In this document: positions 1-11,738 of the stretch, piece by piece
How positions within the stretch are numbered: the first letter of the stretch is position 1
Layout: every line of letters begins with the position of its first letter
Assembly: GCF_017583065.1 (NCBI RefSeq)
Contig: NZ_JAGEVL010000012.1
Location: 1 to 37,244 of the forward strand
Direction: 5' to 3'
Length of the DNA: 37,244 bases
Source of the DNA: Staphylococcus shinii
GTDB taxonomy: Bacteria > Bacillota > Bacilli > Staphylococcales > Staphylococcaceae
Program-made: the position numbers and the translations under genes
The notes under the pieces: generated by a model
Seen by the model: the letters and a program-made list of their open reading frames with translations, nothing else
Databases searched by the model: none
Told to the model about the DNA's origin: nothing

Positions 1-75
1 CCATCGGCGCTAAAGAGCTTAACTTCTGTGTTCGGCATGGGAACAGGTGTGACCTCTTTGCCATTGTCACCAGAC
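1..75 (-). rRNA. rrf: 5S ribosomal RNA, 5' part (cut by window start)
   Basis: Read on the minus strand from about position 75 down, the sequence begins TCTGGTGACAATGG and runs through GGTCACACCTGTTCCC, ATGCCGAACACAGAAG and TTAAGCTCTTTAGCGCC, the typical staphylococcal 5S rRNA 5' half (about 74 nt). The 3' half lies beyond the window. No 23S rRNA lies upstream: lysS ends at 581 and the space between holds only promoters and a terminator. This copy therefore starts its own transcript. From memory, some Staphylococcus genomes have a solitary 5S here, followed by a tRNA cluster and a full rRNA operon. The exact 5' end is uncertain by one or two bases. Confidence 0.93.
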
Positions 76-94
76 AAAATAACTTACTTTATTA

Positions 95-123
95 ATAATA
101 CATTCTTTGTTAATTAATTGCAA
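95..123 (-). promoter_or_regulatory. Proximal promoter (P2) of the 5S gene
   Basis: On the minus strand, TTGCAA (118-123) and TATTAT (95-100) are separated by exactly 17 bases. A start would fall near 88, about a dozen bases before the mature 5S 5' end. Tandem P1/P2 promoters are usual for rRNA operons. The assignment is from sequence only. Confidence 0.5.
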
Positions 124-214
124 TAGTCAATTTTACACTATCTTCAAAAAATCTTTAAACAACATTTACTTAAGTTGTTTCTTTATGTATTCATTCGTTT
201 TTGACGACTTTTAC

Positions 215-243
215 ATAATACTATGTTTTTTCTTTTGAGTCAA
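215..243 (-). promoter_or_regulatory. Distal promoter (P1) of the 5S gene
   Basis: On the minus strand, TTGACT (238-243) and TATTAT (215-220) are separated by 17 bases, with A-rich sequence just upstream that could act as an UP element. It is the better of the two 5S promoters. The leader between P1 and the 5S gene contains a 7-bp inverted repeat (AAACAAC/GTTGTTT, about 159-182). Confidence 0.6.
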
Positions 244-492
244 TAGTTTTTCAAACTTTTTCTCAAAAGCTTTGTTATAGCATTTTCTATGTCATGTCTC
301 GCTCACTTGCTTAACTCGACTTGAATAATCTTACCACATGAAAACAGTATTTACCATACCTTTTATAGTATATTTTTATATTTTTATAGCATAATTATGC
401 ATAATTGTATCTTATTACTTAATTTATTTATTAAAAGTGCCTCTAAAACATACTTCCTTTTTTCATCATAAGTTATCCACTTCTTCCTTAAA

Positions 493-541
493 TAAAAAAC
501 GAATATCATAACATGTCTTTGTGACAACATGATATTCGTTC
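493..541 (-). terminator. Intrinsic terminator of the fol-lysS operon
   Basis: On the minus strand, AACGAATATCAT (529-540) pairs with ATGATATTCGTT (498-509), followed by a T run into 493. It lies about 40 bases after the lysS stop and separates the operon from the 5S promoter. Confidence 0.85.
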
Positions 542-580
542 TATTATAAGTTAGGATATTTAAGTATACAATCCCTTATA

Positions 581-3761
<3,181 letters not shown>

Positions 3762-3892
3762 TTATTATCATATTTCTATAATAACGTTATTTTTTATTTT
3801 TTTCAGTAACAAGTACTTGAATGAATTGCAAATTTTAATGAATCAAAACAAGTCTGCATTTGAAATGATTTATTAAATCTAGTCATAACATT

Positions 3893-3926
3893 AAAAAACC
3901 GGCACACATAATTATGTGACCGGTTA
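3893..3926 (-). terminator. Intrinsic terminator of cysK
   Basis: On the minus strand, AACCGG (3920-3925) and CCGGTT (3897-3902) close a hairpin with an inner CATAA/TTATG-type stem, followed by a T run to 3893. It starts about 18 bases after the cysK stop. Confidence 0.85.
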
Positions 3927-3943
3927 GCAATATACTTCAATGA

Positions 3944-4876
3944 TTAATCGTCAAATGCGAATAATGGTGTTGATAAGTAACGTTCACCATTACTTGGTAA
4001 TACAGTGACAACTGTTTTACCTGCACCTAGGTTTTTAGCCTTTTCAATGGCTGCATGAATCGCTGCACCTGAAGAAATACCACATAAGATTCCTTCTTCT
4101 TTAGCAACTTTACGTGCCATTTCCATAGCTGTTTCATTGCCTACTTGAATAATTTCATCATAGATATTTTCATCTAAAGTATCAGGAATAAATCCTGCAC
4201 CTAAACCTTGTAGTTTATGAGGACCAGGTTCGCCACCACTTAATACTGGAGAGTCTTCTGGTTCGATTGCTACAAGATTGATATCTGGATACTTCTCTTT
4301 TAACACTTTACCTGCACCACTTAATGTACCACCTGTACCGACGCCAGCTAAGAATGAATCAATTGTCTTACCTTCAAATTGTTCAACCAATTCTGGCCCA
4401 GTTGTTAATTCGTGTACACGAGGGTTAGCTGGGTTTTCGAATTGTTGTGGTTCAAAGTAACCAAATTCTTCTTTCAATTCTTTTGCTTTTTTAATTGCGC
4501 CTTTCATAGCTTCTGAACCAGGAGTTAATACTAGTTCTGCGCCGTATGCTTTTAATAAGTTACGACGTTCTTGGCTCATTGTTTCAGGCATTGTAAATAC
4601 GGCTTTATAACCTTTAGCTGCACAAACAAACGCTAAGCCGATACCAGTGTTTCCGCTCGTTGGTTCAACAATTGTATCACCAGGCTTAATTTTGCCTTCT
4701 TTTTCAGCTTCTTCAATCATTGCTAGTGCAATACGATCTTTTACAGAACCGCCTGGATTTTGATATTCAAGTTTTACGTAAACGTCTGCAGCACCTTCCT
4801 CTACAACGTTATTTAATTTAACTACAGGTGTATTTCCAATCACTTGTACGATATTGTCTACTGGTTTATTTGACAT
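3944..4876 (-). CDS. cysK: Cysteine synthase A (O-acetylserine sulfhydrylase)
   Basis: PLP enzyme that makes L-cysteine from O-acetylserine and sulfide. The 310-residue product has the PLP-lysine region NPGGSVKDR (Lys46), the substrate loop TSGNTGIG (73-80), the phosphate-binding GTGGTLSG loop and the C-terminal GISSGAA. It has its own promoter-like sequence (4938-4965) and terminator, so it is monocistronic. In Firmicutes cysK often belongs to the CymR regulon; a TTGGAATT element lies upstream (4986-4993) but does not fit the full consensus I remember. Intact and ordinary. Confidence 0.97.
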   Translation of the reverse strand: MSNKPVDNIVQVIGNTPVVKLNNVVEEGAADVYVKLEYQNPGGSVKDRIALAMIEEAEKEGKIKPGDTIVEPTSGNTGIGLAFVCAAKGYKAVFTMPETMSQERRNLLKAYGAELVLTPGSEAMKGAIKKAKELKEEFGYFEPQQFENPANPRVHELTTGPELVEQFEGKTIDSFLAGVGTGGTLSGAGKVLKEKYPDINLVAIEPEDSPVLSGGEPGPHKLQGLGAGFIPDTLDENIYDEIIQVGNETAMEMARKVAKEEGILCGISSGAAIHAAIEKAKNLGAGKTVVTVLPSNGERYLSTPLFAFDD

Positions 4877-4937
4877 AAGTATTGCTCCTTTTCGTTAAAA
4901 AGTTTCAAACCCTACTTTTTCTCTCGGATATAATTTA

Positions 4938-4965
4938 ATTTTATCAGATTTTTCTGTAAATACAA
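4938..4965 (-). promoter_or_regulatory. Probable cysK promoter
   Basis: On the minus strand, TTGTAT (4960-4965), 16 bases, then TAAAAT (4938-4943) with an extended -10 TG one base upstream. The leader to the ATG is about 55 bases and carries an AAAAGGAG ribosome-binding site. Confidence 0.45.
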
Positions 4966-5021
4966 CAATAAAACCTTATTTATTTAAATTCCAAGACATT
5001 ACAATATCAATATTAACCTTT

Positions 5022-5903
5022 TTACTTAATATTTTCTAATAATTCCTGTAGTTCTTCTTCTGAATACTTGTACTTACTTCTACAAAAATGACATTCAGCT
5101 TCTGCGCCATGATCCACATCAATCATATTTTGAATTTCTGCCTCTCCTAAACCTTTAATTGCATTTAAGAATTTATCGTGCCCACAATTACATTCAAATT
5201 GAGCTGGAAGGTTTTCTAGTATTTGTACATTATCTTCACCAAGAATTTCAAATAAAAGTTCTTCCGGTGATAAACCTCGATCTATTAGTTTAGATACTGG
5301 CGTCATATTATTAATAGCATTTTCTAATTTATTAATTGTTTCATCTTCTGCGCCTGGCATTACTTGGATTAAAAATCCGCCTGACGCTTTAATTGAATTA
5401 TCAGGATTTACGAGTACACCGAGACCTACTGATGAAGGAACTTGTTCACTTTTAGCAAAATAGTATGTGAAATCGTCACCTAACTCGCCTGACACTATTG
5501 GACTTGATCCTGAGAAATAATCTTTTAGCCCAACGTCTTTAACTACAGTTAATGAGCCATTTGTTCCAACAGCTCTGCTAACATCTAATTTCCCACTATC
5601 ATTTAGTGGGAAGTGTGTTTGAGGATTAGTGACATAACCTCTTACATTTCCTTTTGCATCAGCATCAGCGATAATTTTACCTATTGGCCCTTGACCATCT
5701 ACTGTTACTGTTAACTTTTGTTCGCCTTTCAACATTGCACCCATCATTAATGTTGCTGTCATTGTACGACCAAGCGCAGCTGATGCAGTTGGCCAAGTAT
5801 AATGTCTTGTCTGTGCTTCTTGAACACTTTCAGTTGTTAAAGCGCTGTATGCACGGATTTGCCCTCCAAAAGCTAAAGCTTTAACTATATAATCATTCGT
5901 CAT
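5022..5903 (-). CDS. hslO: Redox-activated chaperone Hsp33
   Basis: Cytoplasmic holdase that is switched on when oxidants form disulfides between its zinc-binding cysteines, protecting unfolding proteins. The 293-residue product has the full Hsp33 length, with the cysteine switch in the C-terminal domain: Cys238 and Cys240 (CNC) and, 30 residues on, Cys271 and Cys274 (CHFC). The start has AAAGGAG upstream. It lies alone between ftsH and cysK, whose own promoter follows; I see no strong terminator between hslO and cysK. The upstream gap has a TTGACA (5955-5960) without a well-spaced -10. Confidence 0.96.
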   Translation of the reverse strand: MTNDYIVKALAFGGQIRAYSALTTESVQEAQTRHYTWPTASAALGRTMTATLMMGAMLKGEQKLTVTVDGQGPIGKIIADADAKGNVRGYVTNPQTHFPLNDSGKLDVSRAVGTNGSLTVVKDVGLKDYFSGSSPIVSGELGDDFTYYFAKSEQVPSSVGLGVLVNPDNSIKASGGFLIQVMPGAEDETINKLENAINNMTPVSKLIDRGLSPEELLFEILGEDNVQILENLPAQFECNCGHDKFLNAIKGLGEAEIQNMIDVDHGAEAECHFCRSKYKYSEEELQELLENIK

Positions 5904-6097
5904 TTTTAAGATTTCTCCTTTAATTTTAATTATTTTTCGTCATATAATTGCTTATTTTGTCAATTTCTCTTCTATTAACGCAACTTATTTTAATATTTCT
6001 TGGTGAAAATTACTAACTATTTGTTCGGCTAAATATCTGTCATAAAATAATAATTGCTTAAAGTGCTATTTAAATTATAAATTAAAATTCTATAAAT

Positions 6098-6143
6098 AAA
6101 AAACTTCTTTCTGCTATTCATGTTAATAGCAGAAAGAAGTTTT
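6098..6143 (-). terminator. Intrinsic terminator of ftsH
   Basis: A long perfect stem: on the minus strand AAACTTCTTTCTGCTATT (6125-6142) pairs with AATAGCAGAAAGAAGTTT (6101-6118) around a 6-base loop, followed by Ts. It begins 12 bases after the ftsH stop. Confidence 0.92.
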
Positions 6144-6154
6144 AGTTTAATTTC

Positions 6155-8221
6155 TTAGTTTCTATTGCTTGGATCGTTAGGATCACTTGGATTGCTTGGT
6201 TTATCAATATTTGGTGACTGTTCGTGACCTGTATTTTCTCTGTCTTCATCTTCTTGTTCTTGTTGATCGTTGTTATTTTTTTCTGATTGCTCTTCACGAA
6301 CTTCATCGTATGATTTACCGTATTTACCTTTTTCAAAATCACTATCTTCGTTTTCAACAACTTTTGCGCCATCGTAATCGACTTCAGGTAATACACCGTC
6401 ATAGAATAATGAACGTATTTGTTCAGCAACTAATGTTTCTTCTGTTAATAATGATTCAGCAATTAAAATCAGTTGAGATTTGTGTTCTAACAAGATATCT
6501 TTACAACGCTCATATTGTTCTTTAATTATACGTTGTACTTCTTTATCAATTTCGTAAGCAATTTGACCTGAATATTCTGGATCACCTTGCATATCTTTAC
6601 CTAAGAACACTTGTCCATTACTACTACTTGAGAATTGGACCGTACCAAGTTTTTTACTCATACCATACTCAGTAACCATTTGGCGTGCAATTTGCGTTGC
6701 ACGTTCAAAGTCGTTAGACGCACCAGTCGATACTTCATTAAAGTTAATATCTTCTGAAACACGTCCGCCGAGTAAACCACAAATTTTATCTAGTAATTCT
6801 GGTTCAGTCATTAAGAATCGATCTTGTTTTGGTAACATCATTGCGTAACCACCAGCTTGACCACGAGGGACAATGGTAACTTTGTGAACCACTTCAGCTT
6901 CATCAAGTACCATACCTATAATCGTGTGACCAGCTTCGTGATGTGCGACAATGTTACGTTCTTTATCAGAAATAACACGAGATTTTTTAGCTGGACCAGC
7001 AATAACACGGTCTGTAGCTTCTTCTATATCGCGCATATCGATTTTCTTCTTGCCTTCACGTACAGCAACAAGTGATGCCTCGTTTAGTAAGTTTTCTAAA
7101 TCTGCACCTGAGAACCCTGGCGTTCTTTGAGACACTGCTTTCAAGTCAACTGTTTCGTCAAGCGGTTTATTTTTAGCATGCACATGTAATATCGCTTCAC
7201 GACCCTTAACATCTGGACGACCTACTTGAATTTGTCTATCGAAACGACCTGGACGTAATAACGCTGGGTCTAAAATGTCAGGACGGTTAGTAGCTGCTAT
7301 CATAATGATACCTTCGTTTTCGCCAAATCCATCCATTTCAACTAATAATTGGTTTAACGTTTGCTCACGTTCATCATGGCCACCACCGACACCAGCACCA
7401 CGTTGACGTCCTACTGCATCAATTTCATCAATAAAAATGATACAAGGCGCATTTTTCTTAGCATTTTCAAATAAATCACGAACACGACTTGCACCGACAC
7501 CAACAAACATCTCAACGAAGTCAGAACCACTAATTGAGAAGAATGGTGTGCCAGCTTCACCAGCAACCGCACGTGCAAGTAATGTTTTACCTGTACCTGG
7601 AGGGCCTACTAATAGGACACCTTTAGGTATTCTAGAGCCCATTTGTTTAAATTGTTTATTGTCTTTTAAGAAATCGACAATTTCGATTAATTCTTGTTTT
7701 TCTTCGTCTGCACCAGCTACATCTGAGAAGCGAACACGTTTCTTCTGGCTATCGTACATTTTCGCTTTGGATTTACCAAAGTTCATCATACGACCGCCGC
7801 CACCGCCGCCGCCTTGTGCTTGGCTTAGGAAGAAAATAAATAATAACGCAATAATTAATACTGGAATTAATGTTGTTAATATACTTACAAATACGCTTTG
7901 TTTCTCTTCTTCTTTAACTGTAAATTTTAATCCATCTTGTTCTTGTGCTGCATTTGTTATTTTTTCAAGCTCTTTATCGTTGTTATATAAAATTGTTGAA
8001 GAATAGTCTTCATCATTTTTTGTTTTACCACTTACCATATATACATTTTGCTCAGGCTGTATTTCGAGTGATTTCAAATCACCTTTTTCTAGCTGTTTCA
8101 CAAATTGGTTATATGTAAGTTGTTTTGGCATATTCCCATTCCCATTTAAAAATGAAAACAGACCAAAAATAATAACGCCAATGATTGCGATAACTAGCAC
8201 GTTACGAAAGGCTTTCTGCAT
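6155..8221 (-). CDS. ftsH: ATP-dependent zinc metalloprotease FtsH
   Basis: Membrane-anchored AAA+ protease that degrades misfolded membrane proteins and some short-lived regulators. The order is TM1 (about 8-25), an extracytoplasmic domain, TM2 (109-133), a run of seven glycines (137-143), and the AAA+ module. That module has Walker A GPPGTGKT (206-213), the pore FVG (239-241), Walker B IIFIDEID (261-268) and the second-region-of-homology arginines in [10 protein letters not shown] (321-330). The zinc motif HEAGH is at 428-432. The last ~50 residues are low-complexity, rich in Glu, Asn and Gln and ending in Ser/Asp/Pro/Asn repeats; this tail is usually poorly conserved. GGAGGAAA precedes the start. 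The gene has its own promoter and terminator. Confidence 0.98.
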   Translation of the reverse strand: MQKAFRNVLVIAIIGVIIFGLFSFLNGNGNMPKQLTYNQFVKQLEKGDLKSLEIQPEQNVYMVSGKTKNDEDYSSTILYNNDKELEKITNAAQEQDGLKFTVKEEEKQSVFVSILTTLIPVLIIALLFIFFLSQAQGGGGGGGRMMNFGKSKAKMYDSQKKRVRFSDVAGADEEKQELIEIVDFLKDNKQFKQMGSRIPKGVLLVGPPGTGKTLLARAVAGEAGTPFFSISGSDFVEMFVGVGASRVRDLFENAKKNAPCIIFIDEIDAVGRQRGAGVGGGHDEREQTLNQLLVEMDGFGENEGIIMIAATNRPDILDPALLRPGRFDRQIQVGRPDVKGREAILHVHAKNKPLDETVDLKAVSQRTPGFSGADLENLLNEASLVAVREGKKKIDMRDIEEATDRVIAGPAKKSRVISDKERNIVAHHEAGHTIIGMVLDEAEVVHKVTIVPRGQAGGYAMMLPKQDRFLMTEPELLDKICGLLGGRVSEDINFNEVSTGASNDFERATQIARQMVTEYGMSKKLGTVQFSSSSNGQVFLGKDMQGDPEYSGQIAYEIDKEVQRIIKEQYERCKDILLEHKSQLILIAESLLTEETLVAEQIRSLFYDGVLPEVDYDGAKVVENEDSDFEKGKYGKSYDEVREEQSEKNNNDQQEQEDEDRENTGHEQSPNIDKPSNPSDPNDPSNRN

Positions 8222-8521
8222 GCGTCGTTTCCTCCTACTTCAATAATAAAACTAACAAAAATTGTAACATAACACATAAGTTCAAGGCTAGTATTTCAAC
8301 TTTTGTATTATGTTTACAATTTCAGGTGCTTTATCTTAATTTTTATTTTTTCTTTACTTTTTAATGATACTTAAAATGTATTACATATTAACAAGCCACC
8401 ATAAATTTATGTATTCAATACTTACAAGAGTTTATGTAATTAAAGTCTATTGTATTTATTCACATAAAACGACTTAGACTTATATTATATAATAATTTTC
8501 TATTCGGATAAATTGTATTGC
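8222..8521. other. Non-coding gap between hpt and ftsH
   Basis: About 300 AT-rich bases. Apart from the ftsH -10 I see only a weak inverted repeat on the minus strand (AAGTCTA about 8478 with TAGACTT about 8443) that lacks a T run, so no clear hpt terminator. No gene is supported. Confidence 0.5.
8261..8269 (-). promoter_or_regulatory. Extended -10 promoter of ftsH (tentative)
   Basis: On the minus strand, TGTTACAAT (8261-8269) fits an extended -10 box, about 40 bases before the ftsH start. No good -35 lies at the right distance: a TTGAAC is only 13 bases upstream. Confidence 0.4.
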
Positions 8522-9061
8522 TTATTTTGAATAAATTTCTGGTTTAAGTGTACCGATATATGGTAAATTTCTATAGTTTTCAGCGTAGTCCAAACCATAG
8601 CCAACCACAAATTCATCAGGAATTTTCTTACCAACATATTTTGCTTCAATATTGGCTTTACGACGGTTAGGCTTATCAAGTAATGTTACTATTTCAAGTG
8701 AATTTACACGACGTGATTCTAATAAATCAGTAATTGATTTTAAAGTTGTTCCAGTTTCCAAGATATCTTCTATAATCAAGATGTCTTTATTTTCAATTGA
8801 AGAACTTAAATCTTTTAAAATCTGAACTTCTCCTGTAGATTCCGTTCCTCCGTGATAACTTGAAACATCCATGAAGTCTATCGCTAAATGTGTATCGATA
8901 TATTTAATTAAATCTGCCATAAACATTACAGATCCTTTTAATATGCCAATACAAACAAGCGGTTTCCCTTTATAAGCTGCTGTAATTTCTTCACCTAAAT
9001 CTTTACATATTTGATGAATATCTTCCTCTGATAACAATACATCCTTTAAATCATCTCTCAT
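8522..9061 (-). CDS. hpt: Hypoxanthine(-guanine) phosphoribosyltransferase
   Basis: Salvages hypoxanthine and guanine to IMP and GMP using PRPP. The 179-residue product is a type I phosphoribosyltransferase with the PRPP loop IIEDILETGTTL (96-107), where the second acidic position is Glu rather than the more common Asp, the CIGILKGSVMFMADL segment (37-51) and the C-terminal VVGYGLDY. The start lies 11 bp inside the end of tilS, so the pair is translationally coupled; a tilS-hpt-ftsH order is typical of Bacilli. PRPP for the reaction would come from the Prs encoded at 19549-20514. Confidence 0.97.
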   Translation of the reverse strand: MRDDLKDVLLSEEDIHQICKDLGEEITAAYKGKPLVCIGILKGSVMFMADLIKYIDTHLAIDFMDVSSYHGGTESTGEVQILKDLSSSIENKDILIIEDILETGTTLKSITDLLESRRVNSLEIVTLLDKPNRRKANIEAKYVGKKIPDEFVVGYGLDYAENYRNLPYIGTLKPEIYSK

Positions 9062-10346
9062 TTTTTTCCTCTCCCATATCTCGTATACAAATTAAGTCTT
9101 TGTATTTACGTTTTAAAAATAATGTTCCAACAGCAATAATTTCATTATTAGCATTAACTATGATTGGTATTTGGCCACGTTTTTGTTGCTCAATTTTATT
9201 ATCAATCAACAATCTACTGACCTTTTTGTGCCCTTTCATTCCGTTTAATTCAAATTTGTCACCATCGTTTCTTGTACGTACTAGTAGTGGAAATTCAAAT
9301 GTAGGAAGATCGTTATTAATGTCAATACTATAGTGACTGAAGTTGTATGTCCCTGATTGATCTATCTTAGCCGGAGAAAGTTTTACGTCATCATTTGCCA
9401 TTATTATAAATTTATCATAAGCGATATAAATTATCCATTTATCTGTTGTATATAATGTAGATTGCGCTATATTTTCACCCATGATTTGAAACCATTCATT
9501 GTATGTTTTTTCTGTTAAAGGATCGCGTGTTAGTATGTTAGCAAACAATTTATCTAATACGGTCATTTTCACGCTATGTCGTAATTGTAAAAATTGTTTT
9601 CTAGAAAAACGGTATTGAGTGCTACTAATTTCGACATCACTCTCTACAAAAGCGTTAGCCTCATTCTCTATAACTACCCGCTGTTCGTCATGCCACTCTT
9701 TTAGTTTTAATAACTGCTTGGTCTCTAATTGTTTATTTTGCTCTATTTCAGGTAAAATGCGATTGCGAATATCATTTCTCACATAATAGTTTTCTGCATT
9801 AGTTGCATCTTCATAAAAAGGGACATCATAAGCATGTTGATAGTTCTGAATTTCTATTTTAGTTGTTGTTAAAAGTGGCTTACATAAATCGTAGCTTCCT
9901 CGCGTTGTCAAATAAGACATACCGAGACTACTTCTAGTAGAACGGCCTGTCATCAATCTGTAAAAAATAGTTTCTAGCTGATCATCTTGATGATGTGCTG
10001 TGAGCAGTACATCTGCATTTAAATCTTTCATTATTAAGTCAAACCAACGATAACGTTCAAGTCTAGCCTCATTTTCAATACTATTACCTTTTTCAACAAT
10101 TGTAGATAAATCTAAATGTTTAACATGTAATGCAATATTATGGTCAATACAATATTGCTTCAGAAATAATTCTTCTTCATCAGCAATTGGTCTAATATTA
10201 TGATTTACATGCAAACAGGTTAATTGTGCGTATGTATCTTGCAAGTTTGTAATAAGTTGGTGTAACAATACCATACTATCAATACCAGTTGATACAGCCA
10301 ATACAATGTGCTTATCTGAGGACCAACCGTCCGTATTCACTTCCAT
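9051..10346 (-). CDS. tilS: tRNA(Ile)-lysidine synthetase
   Basis: Converts the wobble cytidine of the tRNA-Ile CAU anticodon to lysidine, so that it reads AUA and accepts isoleucine; essential in most bacteria. The N-terminal N-type ATP pyrophosphatase domain has STGIDS (19-24) where many TilS proteins have SGGxDS; as I recall it, the S. aureus protein has the same variant. The C-terminal substrate-binding and lysine-recognition domains follow. The frame extends to 10373, but GGAGGTGG lies inside that extension at good distance from the ATG at 10346, giving 431 residues, the S. aureus length. It overlaps hpt by 11 bp. Confidence 0.95.
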   Translation of the reverse strand: MEVNTDGWSSDKHIVLAVSTGIDSMVLLHQLITNLQDTYAQLTCLHVNHNIRPIADEEELFLKQYCIDHNIALHVKHLDLSTIVEKGNSIENEARLERYRWFDLIMKDLNADVLLTAHHQDDQLETIFYRLMTGRSTRSSLGMSYLTTRGSYDLCKPLLTTTKIEIQNYQHAYDVPFYEDATNAENYYVRNDIRNRILPEIEQNKQLETKQLLKLKEWHDEQRVVIENEANAFVESDVEISSTQYRFSRKQFLQLRHSVKMTVLDKLFANILTRDPLTEKTYNEWFQIMGENIAQSTLYTTDKWIIYIAYDKFIIMANDDVKLSPAKIDQSGTYNFSHYSIDINNDLPTFEFPLLVRTRNDGDKFELNGMKGHKKVSRLLIDNKIEQQKRGQIPIIVNANNEIIAVGTLFLKRKYKDLICIRDMGEEKNER

Positions 10347-10417
10347 GCAAACCACCTCCTTACTTGTAGACATTCATTAGGCACAATAGTTTAAAATTAT
10401 AATGTGCTAATTTTTTA

Positions 10418-10457
10418 ACAAAAAAGAGACTGTTTCCTCAAGTAAGAAAACAGTCTT
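10418..10457 (-). terminator. Intrinsic terminator of the S1-domain gene
   Basis: On the minus strand, AGACTGTTT-type arm (10448-10456) pairs with AAACAGTCT (10427-10435), then CTTTTTTG. It forms one end of a larger inverted-repeat element (10425-10544) described separately. Confidence 0.75.
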
Positions 10458-10544
10458 AGATTGTTACGATCAAACTTAATATTGGAATAAATGATTTCAC
10501 TTTGTCCTCAATGAATCAAGTTAGGTTATTTGCGGAACAGTCTC
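10425..10544. repeat. 120-bp element with ~20-bp terminal inverted repeats
   Basis: The plus-strand end GAGACTGTTTCCTCAAGTAA (10425-10444) and the minus-strand end GAGACTGTTCCGCAAATAA (10544-10526) match at about 16 of 20 positions. The element fills most of the gap between the S1-domain gene and tilS, and its left end also carries a terminator hairpin. It could be a small dispersed (MITE-like) repeat or simply a large terminator structure; a genome-wide copy count would decide. Confidence 0.5.
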
Positions 10545-10555
10545 ATTATATATTT

Positions 10556-10954
10556 TTAGCGTCTTGCGCCTTTTCCGCCACGTCTAGATTCTGTTTGACG
10601 TTTGATGGAAGTTAATTTATCTTCGCTATCTTTCAAGAAATTTGTCAATTTCTTTTCAAAGTCTTCACCTTTTGGTTGAGGTTGTTTATGATTAGGTTTA
10701 CTTTGCGGTCTACGCGGACGATCTTTTGCTTTTTTAATAGATAAGCTAATTTTTCCATCATCAGCAATTGAAAGTACTTTAACTTCAACTTCATCTCCAA
10801 CAGATAAATGGTCTTCTACGTTTTCCACGTAATTATCTGCAACTTCACTTATGTGAACTAAGCCACTCTTTCCTTCTGGAAGTTCGACAAAAGCGCCAAA
10901 CTTTTTAATTCCAGTGACTTTACCTTTAAGCTTGTTTCCTACTTCGATTGACAT
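10556..10954 (-). CDS. yabR: S1-domain RNA-binding protein (YabR/GSP13 type)
   Basis: A 132-residue protein with one S1 RNA-binding domain (about 5-75; KGKVTGIKKFGAFVELPEGK, then GLVHISEV and VEVKVLSI). A strongly basic, Gln/Pro/Arg-rich tail (about 80-132) ends in RGGKGARR. Homologues (YabR, or general stress protein 13, in B. subtilis) bind RNA or ribosomes, but their job is not settled. GGGAGGA precedes the start. Although it follows divIC, it has a good promoter of its own (10996-11024) and its own terminator, so it can be expressed alone. Confidence 0.9.
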   Translation of the reverse strand: MSIEVGNKLKGKVTGIKKFGAFVELPEGKSGLVHISEVADNYVENVEDHLSVGDEVEVKVLSIADDGKISLSIKKAKDRPRRPQSKPNHKQPQPKGEDFEKKLTNFLKDSEDKLTSIKRQTESRRGGKGARR

Positions 10955-10995
10955 ATTGTAAATAAATCCTCCCGATTTGTTTCGATTTTAACTTT

Positions 10996-11024
10996 ATTAT
11001 ATGCCTGTTTGCATAAATTAACAA
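10996..11024 (-). promoter_or_regulatory. Promoter of the S1-domain gene
   Basis: On the minus strand, TTGTTA (11019-11024), 17 bases, then a perfect TATAAT (10996-11001). It lies in the 100-bp gap after divIC and gives a leader of about 35 bases. Confidence 0.6.
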
Positions 11025-11054
11025 TGGTATTATGATGCAAAAAAATTTTTTTCG

Positions 11055-11453
11055 TTATTTATCCTCTTTCGATGATTTCGATTTGGATTCAGACTTGTCT
11101 CCTGGCAACTTGAAAATCACTTCTCCATCGTTACTTAAATAATAATCGTCTCTGGCTACTTTCTCTATATAACTTTTGTCATTAAGATTATTAAGTTGTT
11201 CTTTTAATGCTAGTTCTTCATCTTGTTGTTTTTGGTATTTTTGTTCTTTTTGTTGGCGTTCTACGGCGTCTTCTTGGTTACTTTGTTTTTGAGTGACAAG
11301 CATTATGCATAAAATAATAATAATAGCGAGTAAAATGCCACCAAATAAAGTAATACGTCTACGGACTACGCGTCTTCTCATTTTTTGTTTCTGTTTCTTC
11401 TTGTTTTCTGAAGAAGTAAATGTATTACCTATATTTTCTACTTTTTTACTCAA
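11055..11453 (-). CDS. divIC: Septum formation initiator family protein DivIC
   Basis: Small bitopic division protein that works with FtsL and DivIB (FtsQ) in the divisome. The 132-residue product has a basic cytoplasmic N-terminus (RRRVVRRR at 26-33), one transmembrane segment (about 34-54), an extracellular Glu/Gln/Lys-rich coiled coil (about 57-95) and a charged Ser/Lys tail. This is the usual DivIC architecture and length. It lies 21 bp after rqcP at the end of the pth-mfd-yabM-mazG-rqcP-divIC run, the order known from Bacilli. Confidence 0.93.
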   Translation of the reverse strand: MSKKVENIGNTFTSSENKKKQKQKMRRRVVRRRITLFGGILLAIIIILCIMLVTQKQSNQEDAVERQQKEQKYQKQQDEELALKEQLNNLNDKSYIEKVARDDYYLSNDGEVIFKLPGDKSESKSKSSKEDK

Positions 11454-11474
11454 CGCTTGTCACCTCCTCTATTA

Positions 11475-11738
11475 TTAAGCTTCACCAATTTTTTCTTCTT
11501 TTACAATTTCATACATGCCTTTAGCATTTTCTTTTGTTGCATGTTCACTTAAACCGGTCACATTTATCGTTATAATTTTTTGACCAAAACGAATTACAAG
11601 TTCATCTGTAACTTTAACGTCTGTGCCAGCTTTAGCAACTGTACCATTCACTGTAATTCTTCCTTGATCGCTAATCTCTTTTGCTAATGTGCGGCGTTTT
11701 ACCAATCTTGATACTTTAAGATATTTATCAAGTCTCAT
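11475..11738 (-). CDS. rqcP: S4-domain ribosome quality-control protein RqcP
   Basis: The 87-residue protein is mostly an S4 RNA-binding domain (MRLDKYLKVSRLVKRR, 1-16, then GRITVNG). In B. subtilis the homologue YabO (RqcP, Hsp15-like) works with RqcH in adding poly-alanine tails to peptides stuck on split 50S subunits. The start overlaps the stop of the mazG gene by 4 bp, implying coupled translation. The nearby peptidyl-tRNA hydrolase (pth, same run) fits a rescue role. Complete and typical. Confidence 0.92.
   Translation of the reverse strand: MRLDKYLKVSRLVKRRTLAKEISDQGRITVNGTVAKAGTDVKVTDELVIRFGQKIITINVTGLSEHATKENAKGMYEIVKEEKIGEA

Larger units (their letters stand above)
76..580. other. 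Non-coding gap between lysS and 5S
   Basis: Besides the lysS terminator (493-541) and the two 5S promoters, this 505-bp AT-rich stretch has a perfect 14-bp palindrome, AATTATGCATAATT, at 393-406. On the minus strand the segment GCAAGTGAGCGAGA (about 296-309) resembles rRNA-spacer sequence: GCAAGTGAG also occurs at the right edge of the window next to the other 5S fragment. I see no convincing open reading frame or tRNA. Confidence 0.6.

Noticed and set aside
7437..8006. 189-codon open frame on the plus strand inside ftsH
   Set aside because: It is antisense to highly conserved FtsH motifs, has no ribosome-binding site, and its composition reflects codon bias of the true gene.
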